From the NCBI RefSeq assembly GCF_000203815.1, contig NW_004457735.1, positions 1,302,001-1,366,000 of the forward strand: DNA of 64,000 nucleotides, in the 5' to 3' direction. Positions 1 to 13,815 of this stretch are shown here, piece after piece (position 1 is the stretch's first letter; each line of letters begins with the position of its first letter). The notes beneath the pieces are model-generated. The model was not told the origin of the DNA. It was given only the letters and a program-made list of their open reading frames with translations, and did no database searches. Made by a program: the position numbers and the translations under genes. This DNA is from Cavenderia fasciculata. Lineage: Eukaryota; Evosea; Eumycetozoa; Acytosteliales; Cavenderiaceae.

Positions 1-175
1 GGTTGGGAGATATTTCTCATCTTTTGATTCATAGTAGTAGGAGAAAATGGTGAATGGATGATGATGACAGGCAGGGGGTACTCTATTAATACCAACCAAA
101 GACCGATTAGTAATTGAATTAAACAACACATCAGAGAGAGAGAGAGAGATAGAGATAAAAAAGAAAAAGAGAAAG

Positions 176-3100
176 ATGAAATATTTCATCAATATCATTA
201 TTTCTAGTCTTTTATTACTTTTACTTTTAGCAACAGAGACATGTCACTTTTTTGTTGATAGCGCGCCAACACCCAATATTAGTGGTATGGTATACAATAA
301 ACCATCGACTCAATATGTAGGAGCATTATCACAGTCTTGTAATTGGACAGTTTCATTTGGACTTGTTGACCCGATGGGTCTACCAATGACCAATGTCTTG
401 TTTGGTGCAGTCAATGCACAGTCTTCACAAGATGCATATGGTTCAACATACTATTATGCAATGGTCTATCTTACACCCGATGCAAGTAATAGTACTGCAT
501 CTCTAAAGATTTCAGTTTCTGTCACTACTAGTGTTGGTACTACTATCATTAATACAACTGGTTTATTAATGTGTATATTATGTATGTTTAAATCTATCTA
601 AAAGAGAGAGAGAGAGATATATATATATCTTATATATCTATTACTTACCTCTCTATACTTTTGTTTGTTGTAGCTACAACTGATCCAGCAAATGCATTTA
701 CTGTATCACCTCCATTCTATGATCCACTTAAAAATAAGATAGTTGTATATGCTACAACTACAACTTTGGCAACACCCGATAATATATGTGTATCGTCAAC
801 TTGTAGTCCTTGGAGAGTGATTGCCGATCACTCTGCATCGAGGTTGACAAGAGAAAGAATCTACGAGTTGACATTCATGACATCATCATCCGTCCTTGAT
901 AATAATGTATCACTCTTTGGCAAATCAACCATCATTCCACCTATATTTAATTATATTGGTAAGCTTTATTATTTATATTTATTTATTTCAATAACTTAAC
1001 CTCATTCTTCTTATTCATTTTCTATTGTAGTCTTACCAACTGTTTTATGGGCAACTTTAACAGTTTCATTTAGTGGAATAGTAGGTGGAATGGTAGAGAT
1101 GTATGTTAAAGTAGAGATGAGTGCTCCATCAGTACTCTATGCCTATCCAACCTCTAAATTCTTCCCATATGAAGGTACAAGAACCAATGGAACCTATCTC
1201 TACTACTTTTACACTACCGATGATTCCCCACATCTATGTCCATTTAGATCTGAGGGTACTTCAAATTACCCAAACAAAATGTTAACTTTAACTTTTTCTC
1301 GTATGTTTATAATGTATAATAATAATAATAGAGTAATTGTAACAATTATTAATACTAATATATTTGGTTTACACATTTATAGTTGAACCAGTATATTATT
1401 TTATTGATAGTGAAATGATTATTGTTAATTCAGTCAAACCACAATCTAGTTTGGTGTCGGTTAAAGCCAATAAGAATGTTTCACCAACTCATTTAACCAT
1501 GACATATGATACACAGACCTTTAGTAGATATATTTTACACACATTCCCATTCTCTTATGGAGCTGGTCGTTCTGATCTCTATGTTTCCACACTTTCATTG
1601 ATTGCTCCATCATTCTATCAATATTCTCCAATGTCTGTAGTTATAACTACTGTCAATGCATCTCAATCTGCAGATGCTGTTATACAATCTGCAAGTATGT
1701 ACATTAATTAATTAATTAATATTAATAATTATAAATAATAATCGATATTAATATTTTTTTTTGTTTTCTGGATTTGTTTCTTAGATCAAGATATAATAAT
1801 ACCACAATTACTAGCAATTAATTATGAAATGTTGGATTATAATACTGGTATTATAAAGATGCATGTATCAGATGTTGGATCGGGTGTGTACAAGATATCA
1901 ATTGTTGGAAATGATTTGACGATTAATGATTTGTTGAATGGAACGGTTCGGTTGGGATGGTATGCAAAGACAATCACATTTGATCAATTTGATCAAAACG
2001 TTGCTATTACCATCGAGGATATGGCAGGTAATGTTAGAATGCATCAGATGGGAACTTTGTTTGTCGACGAGAACAAGGTACTACAGACCATTCCAAACAT
2101 TTACGAAATCTCACGTGTTGATGCTTTAAACATTATTGATTTTACGTATATGGCTACTCAGGTCGACGTCACCACAAAGACTCAATTGTTTTGGATTGCA
2201 TTTAATCTAAAGTTTGCTCCATTCCCTTTGGATCGATGGACTCCACAAGTACTCCTCCAAGGGTACGGTATGGCCACACAAAGAAAGATAGTGTATGGAA
2301 AGTATGCCGACGCATACTATGTCAGATGGGAGATCCCCGTTGGAACGATTCCAGGTGAAATGTTCCCATTCATGTTGATCAATCGAGATATTACATCTCA
2401 ACTACTGCAACAACGTACTACTGATGTTGGAATGACTACACCGCTGATTATCAATACTGGATACACCGAGTCGATCGGACCAAAGATATCAATCAATGCA
2501 ACCACCACTACCACCTACACCATCCCACAGGGTAACGGTGGTATCATCAGTTGGACTGGTCAAATATACGGTCGATTGTTTAAAGAGGGTAGTGTCGTCA
2601 TCCAATCTTCTATCGATCCACTGCCATACGAAATGACTATCAACCCAGACCCCTCTAACCAATTCATCCTAACTATTCCCATTGCCAGCAACTGTAGAGA
2701 CCAAAACTTTACGATCACTCGTCTCCAAGTAACAACGATCGTCGATGAAGTATTGGTGTATGATTATTACGGAACGTCAGACTCATTTAACCCACTCAAG
2801 AATGCACAGGTCATTACAATCATGTGTACATTGGTCGATGATACTGAGCCACCCGTACTCGACTTTTGGAATGTGACAGAGGTCGTTCCACGATACCGTT
2901 ACATAGTCAACTTTAGAGTCAAAGAGATTGGTATCTCTGGTATTGCATCTCGACACAATCCAGTTGTCTATGCACTCAATAGTGTCAAGCAACTTCTCGC
3001 CTTTGATTCGGTGCGCTCTGGCAGCGATGGGTTCTTGAGCAACTACCAAGCAGTTGTTGAACTACCGTATGGGTATGCCCTCGGAGGTGGGTTTGCACTC

Positions 3101-4659
3101 TCCATCTATGGTCTTGTTGATAATACCATCAACTTTAATGGGTACTCGACCGATGATCTCATTGCAGAGGGGTACAATGCATTCTTTTCAATGGCCGATG
3201 TTTTGGATCCCGTTATATCATCGGTCGGCACCCTTGTACAAGATTCAAAGGGTGTTGGAAGACTGGTTGTAAAGGGTGATGGATTTGGGTCACCATTACA
3301 GCTGGCAACGGTCAAGGGTATTATAACGTGTGATGGAGGTGCTGTCATTCCCGTACCTGCTATCGAGACACTCCCCTATCAACTGACACTGTATGTGTCT
3401 CGACCACTCACATCGGCACAGTGTACCGTTGCTATCCTCGTCGACGGGTCTCGTATGTCTGGTGCCACCACCTTTAACGTCTCTACCTACACACCCCCAC
3501 CCGTTGTCACACTGTGTCCTGGTAACTGTAACAGCCGAGGTAACTGTACAACCACCGGGTGTGTCTGCACACCACCCTACATTGGTTCTGATTGTCTCGG
3601 TCAATCTGACAACTCTACCAAAACAGTAATCGACCAAAACGTCCCCACAACCAACTTCCAAACCAATCAAACTACCCCTAATAATGGTGGTACTACAAGT
3701 ACTACTGGATCAACAACTGGAGGAGGAGGTACAACCAACACTACAACATCACTTACAACTACCATTTCATTGGTTGAAATTGTTGAAATGGATTTAGACG
3801 ACAATACAGTCATATCTTATAGTCAGTTGAATTGGACGTCTTACAATATAACCACCAACAGTACTGAAAAGCAAGTGTATCTCTACAACACCACCATTCA
3901 ACAAGATAATGGTGCAACCGTCAATGTCACACTTGAATATTTGACAATGGAACAAACCTACAACTTTGCCAACCAAAACTTTACAGTACCCGCTCAATCT
4001 GTCAAATATGCAGTCGGTATATCAAACTATAAATTTGCCAGTCAACTCAATCACATGGTATTATTATTCAATACTAGTATTGGCAAGGATGAATGTGCAA
4101 GTAAAGAGGCTGGATACCTCGACAGTGACAACAACCTATTATCATGGGTACAATTAATAGTAGGTCAAAATGTTTTATATGCAAGATTCCAACAAAATGC
4201 TATGGTCGATGATAGAGTTGTTGCCATTCAAAATGCAATTGTTCAAAAAAATAACAGTGCTAGTACTGGTTCGTCCAATAATACTGCTCTAATTGGTATT
4301 AATTTACCAATATTTTCAAGTTATGCTATTATTGATCCTGGTATGTTATAGAAGAAAACAGAAAATATATATATTTTAATTCCAAACACATTAATTATGA
4401 ATACTTCTTTCATTCATTCTTTTTCATTATAGATTTTTCATTATTGATTACAGATAAAAAATCAAATACTAAATGTATCAATGGAGAGATAGTAGAGACC
4501 AATGAAGAGGATAGTAGTAATTGGAAGATTATTGTGATTGCAGTTGTTTGTGGTGTAGTTGGTGCAACCATCATCACAATCTCATCCATTTATATTATTA
4601 AAAAGAATAAGTGGAAGATTAGAGAATATTCAATTAAATTAAAGAGAGCTGTCAAATAA
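176..4659 (+). CDS. ComC/Tgr-like EGF and IPT/TIG cell-surface protein, six exons
   Basis: Probable exons are 176-581 (donor alternatives at 561 and 573 keep the same phase), 674-958, 1031-1300, 1383-1694, 1785-4340 and 4433-4659, giving about 1,345-1,351 residues. All joins are phase 1 and in frame. A hydrophobic signal peptide opens the protein (about residues 1-29). A long beta-rich extracellular part follows, ending in an IPT/TIG-like stretch (about nt 3200-3480). A compact six-cysteine EGF-like module lies at nt 3515-3601 (CPGNCNSRGNC, then CVC and C). A Thr/Gly linker and a domain like the ComC supersandwich come next. A single membrane helix (about residues 1306-1330) ends in a short Lys/Arg-rich tail. 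This layout is that of dictyostelid ComC/Tgr-type surface proteins, some of which mediate adhesion or self-recognition. The family call is inference; the specific role is unknown. Confidence 0.8.
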
Positions 4660-4782
4660 ATAATAATATTACTGTTATTTTTAGCCAACCATCCAATAAA
4701 AAGACTCACTATTCAATTCCCCCTGATTATTATGCATTTTATTTTTTTGATGGTTGTGGTTGGTTGTTCACTCAACTCAACT

Positions 4783-7700
4783 ATGAAGATTATCAGATCA
4801 TCACCCACTTTTAAAAAGTTAGGTTAGTATGTTAAAAATAGTTGTTGTTGTTTGTTGTTCTTGTTGTTATAATCTAAATATTTGTATTAACAAATAATAA
4901 TTACAAAATGATGTAAATATAATATATTTATATAATTTAGAAAAATCAATCGTTGAAATGATATATTAACTTTTTCTATTAAATTGTGATTATTTGTTTG
5001 TTTGTTTGTTATTACTCTTTCTCTCTAGAGATCAAGTGAAAACTCTTTCATCATGGGCAGATAGAAGAGGAGCAAAAGATGAAGAAAGTATACCAAACAA
5101 CTTTCTATTGTCGATCATGTATTATTATCAATTCAATCGATCGATTACTGTAGATAGAACAAAGGAGATGAATATGGAGACATCAGTCGAGAGGGAACAA
5201 AAGTGTAAAGATTATGCACTACTTGTTGAATGGAAAAAGAATAGAGATACTCAAGAACCAAAACATCCATTCTACAATGCATCAAATTGGGTTCGTCAAG
5301 AGACTCTAGATGGTAGTTTGAAAACAAGACATCCATTATACGATATGTTGGTCTACTTGGCCAATCAATATCGTGTAGACTATGAAAAGAATCCATCGGA
5401 CGACACCATTAAATCACTCTATGGAACCACTTGTTATTGTTTGGGTGTGTTACACAAGTATAGATGGGGTGTTGAAGAAGACAAGAGCAATACATTAAAG
5501 TATTTAATGATGGCTGCAGACGTTGGTGAAATACATGCTTGCTACTTGGTTGGCATGGTCTACTACTTTGGAACTGCCGATCCATCACAATCAAAGATTA
5601 AAATAGGTGATTATAAACCAACCAACTCTTCAAAGTACTTTAAATACCAAGAGTATGGATACTCGGATGATATTGGATCCGACGCCAAGATCTACCACGT
5701 CATTGCTGAACAAAACTTTTTCGTTGCTCGTGACTACTTGTTCAAGGCTGCTCAAGCTGGAATAAAACAATCCAGAAACCTCATTGGAAGAATGCATATT
5801 AATGGTGAATCGTTTCCGCAATGCGCGAAAAAAGCTAGAGAGTGGCATTTCAAGGCAGACGAGTATGGTATATTTGGATATTACAAGTTCTACTTTCAAG
5901 GTAGATTTGTCAAGCAAAACTATGACCTCATCATTGCAGAGAATCGTCAAGACTCTCACGCCGTCATACTCCTCAAAGCACTATGTCTAGATAGTCTTGG
6001 TAAAAAGGAAGAAGCTAAAAGGCAGGTTGCTCACGTCAACTTGGATCTACCTGAAATTCTCGATCTATTTCGTGAGACCTATCTCCCAACCATCCCCTTC
6101 AACTCTATTAAATTGGATGGATTTATCAATCAAGGATGGCATGGAGAGTTGCACAAGATTAGAATTGGTGATAACTATTATGCCCTTAAAGTGGCAAAGG
6201 CTACAAATGATCCTACCACTGTCACCTCTTTTCAAAAGGAAGCTGAAATCTCAATGCTTCTCACTCATCCAAATGTAGTTCAAGTACACGGTTCAACAAT
6301 TATGGGTGATAACAAAGTAGGAATCATTATGGAATTTATAGAATCTAGTTTAAAGGTAAAAAATAGAAATATATAAATATATTTATTATAACTACTTAAT
6401 ATTAACATTAACATTCTATATATATGTGTTTAGGATAAATTATTTAATATAGATCATCAAGAATGGCGTAAATTAGTTAAAGATGATTTCATTCAAAAAG
6501 AAAAAGAACAATCACTTGTAGATTCCATTTTATTCAAAATTTTAAAACAAATTATTACTGGTATGGAGTATCTTCATTCTCAAGAGATTATACATCGTGA
6601 CCTCAAATCTGGTAATATTTTAATTGATTCTAATAATCATATTAAAATTTGTGATATGGGTCTATCAATGGTTGAAAATACAACTAAAACTGGTGTACAA
6701 GAACAATATGATTGTATGTAATATACATATACATATTATTTGTTTGATGCTAAACAATGTTGTTTTTTTTTTTTACTTTTAGTTGAAAGAAAATTAATAG
6801 ACAAGTCTACAAAACTTGACCCAGATATATTTAGAAACAAAGAGATTGATGTTATAGCTTTTGGCATAGTGATTTATGATATACTTAAAAGTCTTGAAAT
6901 AGAAACTGGTTATTTCAGTGAACTTGCAGTTAAATGTCAAACCCCTTATTATTTTAGTAATCATTTTGAAGATCTATTGTCCATGTTTCAAGATGACCAA
7001 GAGAAACAACAACAACAACAAGTCAATACAAAACAAATCAAAAATAATAACAACACAATTGAAAGGGAAAAAGCCAAAGAGATGGTAGAAAGAGAAAAGG
7101 GACGTAATTATACAAAGGCAGCAATGTCTGCCTATCAACTGGGAATGATGTCATTTAGACAAAACAAGGTATCGGAAGCTTTCCAATACTTTAACAACCA
7201 CTCTCTCTACTACTTTCCATCGGCCCTTATGGCATCGTATTGTTACTCTAGTGGAAATGGAGTCAATGTCAACCCAGAACAGGCATTCAAATGGTGTGAA
7301 AAGGCCTATTTCGAAGGATCAAGTATCGATTTGGATAGTGACGAACACGATGTCTATGATGCCAGCCAATTACAATTTCTCAAGAGTCAACTAGAGAGAG
7401 CCACCTTTGTATTGGGACTTTACTATTATAATGGAAAAGGCATTAAAAAGGATGAAAGCAAGGCATTGGAACTGTTTAACAAGGTCAAACATACTGCCGA
7501 AGCATCTAGACTCTTATTCAAATACCATTATTCTAAAAACGAAATGGATATTGCCAATCAATACTATGACAGTTTTATCAACTTGTTCAAACCTCATTAC
7601 AAATCCTATTATCTAAAGTTGATCGACAAACTCCGTGTCCCAATCGATCAATTAACAACTCTTAGTGGTGGACTTTTAAAAGATTATGATGCTCATACTC

Positions 7701-8527
7701 TTTCACAACTCAACAGAATCAACTATAATGGTTCTCAATATGAATTTCAATTCTTTAAAGTTGAACCAAATAATTTAAATGTTGAGGCAATGATTTATTT
7801 TGATATTCAAAAACAAAGGTAAATATAAAAGTATAAATGTATAAATTTAAATATTTTAAATATATGTACTAACCCTTTTTATTTATTTATTTAGTAATAC
7901 AGGACATTTAGCATTACAAAGATTTTATCAATTTGCATATGATCAAGAATTGGGATATTTAGTTTATTTAAAAGAAATAATGTTATTACCAACTTTGGAA
8001 CAATTCCTTCAAACTACTACTAGTCCATCACCCAAGATTTGTTTATCAATTCTAAAGTCATTGTCAAATGCCATGCATATTCTTCAAGAGGATGATAATC
8101 TTGACAAACTAATGATCATCTTGAATCCAAGCAATATTTATATCAAACAAGTGGAAAAGGATAAGGTCTATGATGTTGTTTTAAAGAATGACTTTATCTT
8201 GTCGATTCAACTAAATACTTTACCACAATACAATGATTTTAATGATATTGGTAAATATTAAAAAGGTTGAAAATTAAGACACCAAACCATATTACTAACC
8301 AAACATACTTTTCTTTTCACACAGATTCTTTTAGACCTCAAACAGTTGAATCGTATTTCCATATGGTAGATTATGTAAAGAAATGTTGTCCACAACTAGA
8401 TCATTCTATTGACCAACTGAACGAATCTTTTAACGGTATGTCTCAAGACTTGTCCTTGACATTCTCAATGGTCACACAATATCTTGGAACTTTGATCCAA
8501 AGTATGACCCTTGCAACAGAAGCTTAG
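4783..8527 (+). CDS. Sel1-kinase-Sel1-pseudokinase protein
   Basis: Exons 4783-4822 (weakest), 5031-6355, 6434-6713, 6783-7818, 7895-8250 and 8325-8527 join in frame to about 1,079 residues. Sel1-type helical repeats (ACYLVGMVYYFG, KAAQAGIKQSRNLIGRMHING) fill residues ~140-300. A protein kinase starts near 375: loop QGWHGE, Lys in YALKVAK, catalytic loop HRDLKSGN (~509) and DMG in place of DFG (~529). A second Sel1 block (~660-790; AYQLGMMSFRQNK, KAYFEGSS) follows. The last ~235 residues look like a second kinase fold: a hinge-like segment, then ILNPSNIYI where HRDxxxxN would be, so the HRD is gone. The first kinase resembles TKL-type enzymes and keeps its catalytic Asp. The tail is probably a pseudokinase. 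If the small first exon is wrong, translation would start at the Met codon near 5119. Confidence 0.75.
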
Positions 8528-9164
8528 ATGAGATGAGCCCCCTTGTAAATTGTCACAATTCGAAAATGACGACTTTTTGAACGAATTTGGTCATAAATCT
8601 ACGGTTTTGATCAAATAAACGACGTTCATTTTAATTAATTTAAATAAAATCCTCCTGGTCAGAATCTTCTTTTGTACACGTGCATGCAGTTGTGTTGTGT
8701 ATCTAATCGCCGAATCTAAAGAAAGAAACCTAAGCAAAGCTTTCATTCACCTGTCTCATCTGAGCGTTTCATCTTTTATTTTTTAGTTGCTTGTACAAAT
8801 ACACTCAGAGATATATTTATAGAATGTCTGTCAAATCAAAGCTCTTTATGGCCGCTTTCAAGAGAAAGTTAAAAAAGATCTTTTGTTGTTCTTAACTTAA
8901 ACTACAAACAGTGTTTGCCATGAACGAAAGGGTATTTTTTTTTAAACAAAAGAATCACTACCACACACTGCAAACATAAACTAATACTTCTTATCTTTTC
9001 TTATTTTTATATAACATATCTCTTTATGTAGATGTACATATATTATATCAATAAAAGTTTAACCCTTTAGATTATTTATTATCTTTAAAAACCATCCCCC
9101 TCCTTCTTGTTATATAGTATATATATTTCAAATCTTTACACCTATTTACTTATTTACTATTGAT
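8528..9164. other. intergenic, convergent gene ends, one tiny ORF
   Basis: This is the space between two convergent genes. It holds 3' flanking AT-rich DNA. One short stretch (8640-8900) is less AT-rich and contains a 23-codon ORF listed separately. I see no RNA gene signature here. Confidence 0.6.
8824..8895 (+). CDS. possible 23-residue cationic peptide
   Basis: An ATG in A-rich context (TAGAATG) opens 23 codons ending TAA. The peptide MSVKSKLFMAAFKRKLKKIF ends in CCS. It is strongly basic, could form an amphipathic helix, and the terminal Cys pair could be lipid-modified. An AT-rich stretch with TATTTATA lies just upstream. No family is recognised. Such a short ORF can occur by chance, so this is only a candidate. 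Confidence 0.25.
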   Translation: MSVKSKLFMAAFKRKLKKIFCCS

Positions 9165-11309
9165 TTATCTTCCAAGTTTATAATATTTCATCATTTGAAC
9201 CAACATTACAAGACAAGGAGGAACATCACCTTCAATCAACCATTCACCAGCACCACCACCTGAAGACACCAAGAAATGGCGAGACCATGTCCAAGTGAAT
9301 TGTTGACGAACTGGATAAGAGTCGACTATATAGTTTCGTTCGATTGGTTGGTATAGATATTTGAGGTATGGTTCACGGTCTGTTCCACCAACACCTCCGT
9401 ACCACGCCAAGAATACTCCGTTCCATCGACCTCGTCCTAGCGTACTGTCCTTGTTGTCTGGCGATAGCGTGCATCCATCCCAAGTGTATTCGATTCGTTG
9501 GCCATCCAAGTTTTCGTTGACCAATCGGCCATCACCGCTATAGTGCCACTCTTCGTCTCGATGTTTAAAGAGACCTCCTCTAAACTTGGTGGCTGCTTTG
9601 AAGCTCGAAAGGAATTGCTCTTTGATTGATAGATCCATCAATGATTTGAAATTGGAATGGATGACACCATCGATGGACAACATCCACTCTATCATTTCTT
9701 CGTTGGGAGAGTCGCTTGTTGTGGTGAATACAAAGCTCTTTACCTTTTTCTGTTTGGATGATGCTGCCGCCATGTGTAGATTCGATGATGAAACATTCCA
9801 GTCGTCGACATCCATCATCATCATATTTGCTGATTCGTCTCTGTCGGCACTGGCTCCACCAGATGATGATGGCGATGTTTCATTCTTTGTATAAACAAAT
9901 GATACTGTAAAACAATTTTGATATCCCTCTTTTGTCAAAGGTGTCAATTGAATACTTGTTAAATCACTTAATGATTTTTTATGTAATAATTCTTCTTCCT
10001 ATAAAATAAATAACAAAGATTAAATCAGTTATAAATAATAATTGTTGTTGATTAATATTGTTTTACATACTTTATCATTATTATAAATTAATAAATGTGA
10101 ATGTGTTAATATGACCCATTTGGTTGAAAATTTAGTTCCCAAAGATCTTCCCTTTTTCTTATTTAAATAACCTCTTTTATAAACAATTGACCCAATATGT
10201 GGATGAAGTCCTGACCCGTTACCCATTGTAATACTCATTTCTAATGGTATAGTTGGTACTTCTTTTGGAATTATACTAGCTTGTAAAAACTATAAATAAA
10301 ATAAAATAAAAGAAAAAAGTTATAAATATATTATTATTATTATTATTATTTTGTTTTTCTTTTCTTTTCTTTTTTGACATACTTGGAATATACAATGAAT
10401 TATAGTAAATAAAATATTTGCACGTTTTTTAGTAAAAGATTTTTTAACTTCCATTTTAAGATAGAGAACCTTTTTGGCAAGGAGAAATGTCTTTCTTTCC
10501 ATCTCGTCACCCAAATCAAAATCAATTTCCATATCAATCAAATCGAAACCAATATTAAACTGTTTGATAATTTCCAACATGACTGCAATGTCGTGACGAA
10601 TACGACACTTTTTTTCAAATGATTCTAGTTGCATCAAGTCGTCCAATTGATAGATTGATGTGTTTCCATTGGGGTGTGAGTTTAAGTTCTTTTGATGTTC
10701 ACTGAGTTTAGCCAAAATATATTCAATGTATTCTATTGATCTCGTCTTGATTTCATCAATGTCAATGTCATCTGGTACAAGCCAGGTTTTATCATCACTT
10801 GGTCGCGATACAATGACAATAGGCTCTCCATTCAAACTATTGCTACTACCAGATCCATTAATGTCAAACTTTATATTACCAAGTGTTGTTGTCGAGTTGT
10901 TTAATTCATCTAGTAGTTTTTCTTTTTCCTTTAGTGTAAGGTTATTTTTAGATGGGGTTCGTTGTTTTGATGCTGATGCTGATGCTGGTGGTGCTATTCC
11001 TCCCTTGATCAACAACTCTTCGCATTCTGATAGTTGTGAAGAGTCAGAGTTTGTAGAGGCTGATAGCGAGATGGATGATGATCGAGAGGTGGATGATGCT
11101 GGAGAGACAGCACTTGAAGAAGGTGACTTTACAATTGGTCGAGTATTCACAGTGTTGGATGATGTTGCGGGTGATGTGTTAGTAGTTGAAGGTGGTGGAG
11201 GTACATTGGATAATAAATTAGAACTAGATAATCTCTTTCCAAAAGTTCCTCCAATCATTATATTATTATTATTACTATTATTATTATTTCCATTTGTATT
11301 TGAAATGGG

Positions 11310-11341
<32 letters not shown>

Positions 11342-12498
11342 GATTAGTAGTTGAATCTATTTTTGATCCAACTTTAACTGATAAATTATTATTGCTATTA
11401 TTATTATTATGATTATGATTATTTTGACTTTGATTTAAAAGTGAATGTAAATTTCCAGTGCTAGCATGGTGCAATGGTTGTTGTTGTTGTTGTTGTTGGA
11501 ATTTGGACAAGTTCTCACTGGATGTATGAGCAGTGGCACTCTTTTTTCTGCCAAGGAAATGTGACATGAAATTGCCATTGTTTTTCTTGGAGGGTGTAGT
11601 GGCGGTGGTTGGTATGGCTGGAGAAGCTCCATTCCCATTTCCAACGATATTTTCGTCATTGTTACCACCATTTCCACTTGCAGATACAGTTGTTGTATTG
11701 ACAACTGGCAAGGAACTACTTTTCATCATTTTGTTGTCTTTTTGTTGTTGTTGGTGTTGTTGTTTCTTTTTATCTTTGTTCTTTTTTGTAAGAGTTACTA
11801 ATTTTCCAATACTAAATTTCTCTTTTACTTTATCTTTATCTAATCAAAACAAAAATGAAATTAGAAAAAAAAAAGTATATCTTTTGATTAATATAATTAT
11901 TATATTAATTATATAATATATAGGTAGTAAGAATAAATATAAAAGGGAAAATGTAATATGCATCACCCATCGCTATTCCCAAAAAGAGAAAGAGTATATT
12001 ACCAACCATCACTATCACCCTCTATCCCCAACCTCCTCCAATGGTAGTAGAGTTACTTAAATTACTTTAAATGTGTGTGCATATATATTCATTCCGATAT
12101 TATTTTTAAAAGTGATAATAATAATATTTACCTGGATGATTCTGTTTAAAATTGATCGGATTCCAATCTATCTCCAATTGTGACGAAGATTTTTTTGGTG
12201 AGTCAAAAGAGAGAGTGGAAAAGTTTGGTAGTGTACTGGCACTTTTGCTCCTACTATTGTTGATGTTGCTGCTGCTGCTCGAATGATGATTATTATCTTG
12301 ATGCCTTTTCTGTTTTTTAATTATCTTGTTGCTGGCGTTTTCTTCCTCTTGTTGTTGATGATGTTTAATTGACTCTTTTTCTTCCTTTTCTTCAACCTCT
12401 AATCTTCTTTTAATTAATAACGATATTAACGAAGAGGATGAGGTGGATTTATTCAATTGTTGTTTTAAATTTAAATTGGATTCAGATGAGGAAGATCT
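9165..12498 (-). CDS. PH-domain protein with low-complexity N-terminal half (5' end unresolved)
   Basis: Minus-strand exons 12498-12132, 11839-10383, 10289-10071 and 9998-9165 join in frame to 958 residues. The first listed exon begins at an acceptor (CTCTAG) with no Met before it, so at least one upstream exon is missing. The N-terminal half is Ser/Asn/Gln/Thr-rich. A folded helical segment follows (IKTRSIEYIEYILAKLSEHQ to KRANILFTIIHCIFQ). A pleckstrin-homology domain starts at GYLNKKKGRSLGTKFSTKWV and is split by two introns and a Ser-rich insert; it ends near EEMIEWMLSIDGVI. The C-terminal ~170 residues contain repeated Trp and Gly motifs (EWHYSGDGRLVNENLDG, YTWDGCTLSP) that form a second, unrecognised domain. 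A membrane or phosphoinositide role is inferred from the PH domain alone. Confidence 0.75.
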
Positions 12499-13815
12499 CT
12501 AGAGTGAAGGGAAAGGAAGGGAGAGAGGGAGGGAGGCGGAATATGGAAATGAAATAAAATGACGACGAATAAAGAGTTAATAATTTATAACAACAATAGA
12601 GTAAAAAAAATATATGTTAAATATTAACTAATTCCTGTTCAGGTGAGGATGAGCATGAGATAGTGCATAACAACAACAACCAACAACAACAACCAACATA
12701 TAATATATTTAAAAAAAAAAAAAAAAAAAAAAAAGAGAGAAGAAGGAAAAAAAATGTATGATCAACAAAAAAAAGATGGAGAAGAGTGTTGTGTTGTTTA
12801 TCTCTCTCTCTCTGTGTGTGTATTATTTGTGTGTGTATATGTTGTAGGAAAAAAAAATCCAACACTCCTCCTATTTCATATGGAATAGTACTGAGTGGTC
12901 GACATGTCGATGGGTTGGAAGATGGGTGGGTAGGGGTTGTCACTCACTTGGATCGATTGTGGTAAAGTGTCAATCGATCCAAAAAAAAAAAAAAAAAAAG
13001 GTCATTCACCATCGCCAATTGATGTTAACATGGATTGTATGGATTGGATGGTCTGGTTGGATGGTTTGGTTGATTGGTTGGTTGTCATGACACGCACGAT
13101 ATTTCGCGCGAAGGTGGTTTGGATGACGATTGTGTTCCTTCTTTCTGATCAATCAATCATCATGGTCAAACCATCATATACTTTTGATCAGCCAGAAGAT
13201 TTGTTGATCTTGAGACTGTTGTTGTTGTTGTTGTTGGATTGATTGGAATGAATGGATGGAAGAGAGACATGTACATTTACGTGCCGACAGTCATTTTTAA
13301 TCAATGTCACACTTTTAATGTGGATATGTGACAGTCAAAACATATGCATGATGCTGCACTTACTTTTTCCATTCACACACACGATAAAGGAAATACTACT
13401 ATATTTATATTATTATTATTATTATTATTACTCTGTACGAATATGTATATTTGTGTATGTTTATATGTGTTATGTATGTATGTATGAAATGATTGAGGAT
13501 ATATTTGTTCTATTATTTACGTTTAAAAAAGAAGAAGAAGAAGAACTACTTGAAATAGAATGAATGCTGCTGCCATTGACATCACTCAGTTGAGTGGAGA
13601 TACTAGTAGTAGGTGTGTCCTCCATTATTATTATTATTAATATTATTGATAGATAGTTTTCTTGTTCCTTTTCCTTTTAAGTTAATGTTTCACCGAATCC
13701 GGATTGCGGTTTGAGTCTCCTCGTCTGTCTTTCCTGTCTGTCTACACTACAGTGTGAGTAGTATGTGTCTGTTGAGATGATGATCAAAGCTAAGCTAAGG
13801 TGATTATCCTCCTCA
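12499..13815. other. gene-poor interval with microsatellites
   Basis: The interval contains a T/A homopolymer (about 12711-12735), a second A-run (12980-12998), TG/TC dinucleotide stretches (12800-12840), ATT/AAT trinucleotide repeats (13404-13430) and GAA repeats. It must also hold the missing first exon of the PH-domain gene, because that gene's first visible exon starts at an acceptor at 12498. ORFs up to about 100 codons on either strand are low-complexity and not convincing. Confidence 0.5.

Noticed and set aside
10726-11343. 205-codon plus-strand ORF
   Set aside because: Antisense shadow of the PH-domain gene, whose exons join in frame on the other strand.
13252-13563. 103-codon ORF with Tyr run
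   Set aside because: Contains TAT/ATT microsatellite and random hydrophobics; no splice partners found.
13696-13735. tRNA T-loop-like sequence (GGTTTGAGTC)
   Set aside because: The T-loop lacks TTC, and no matching acceptor or anticodon arms are present.
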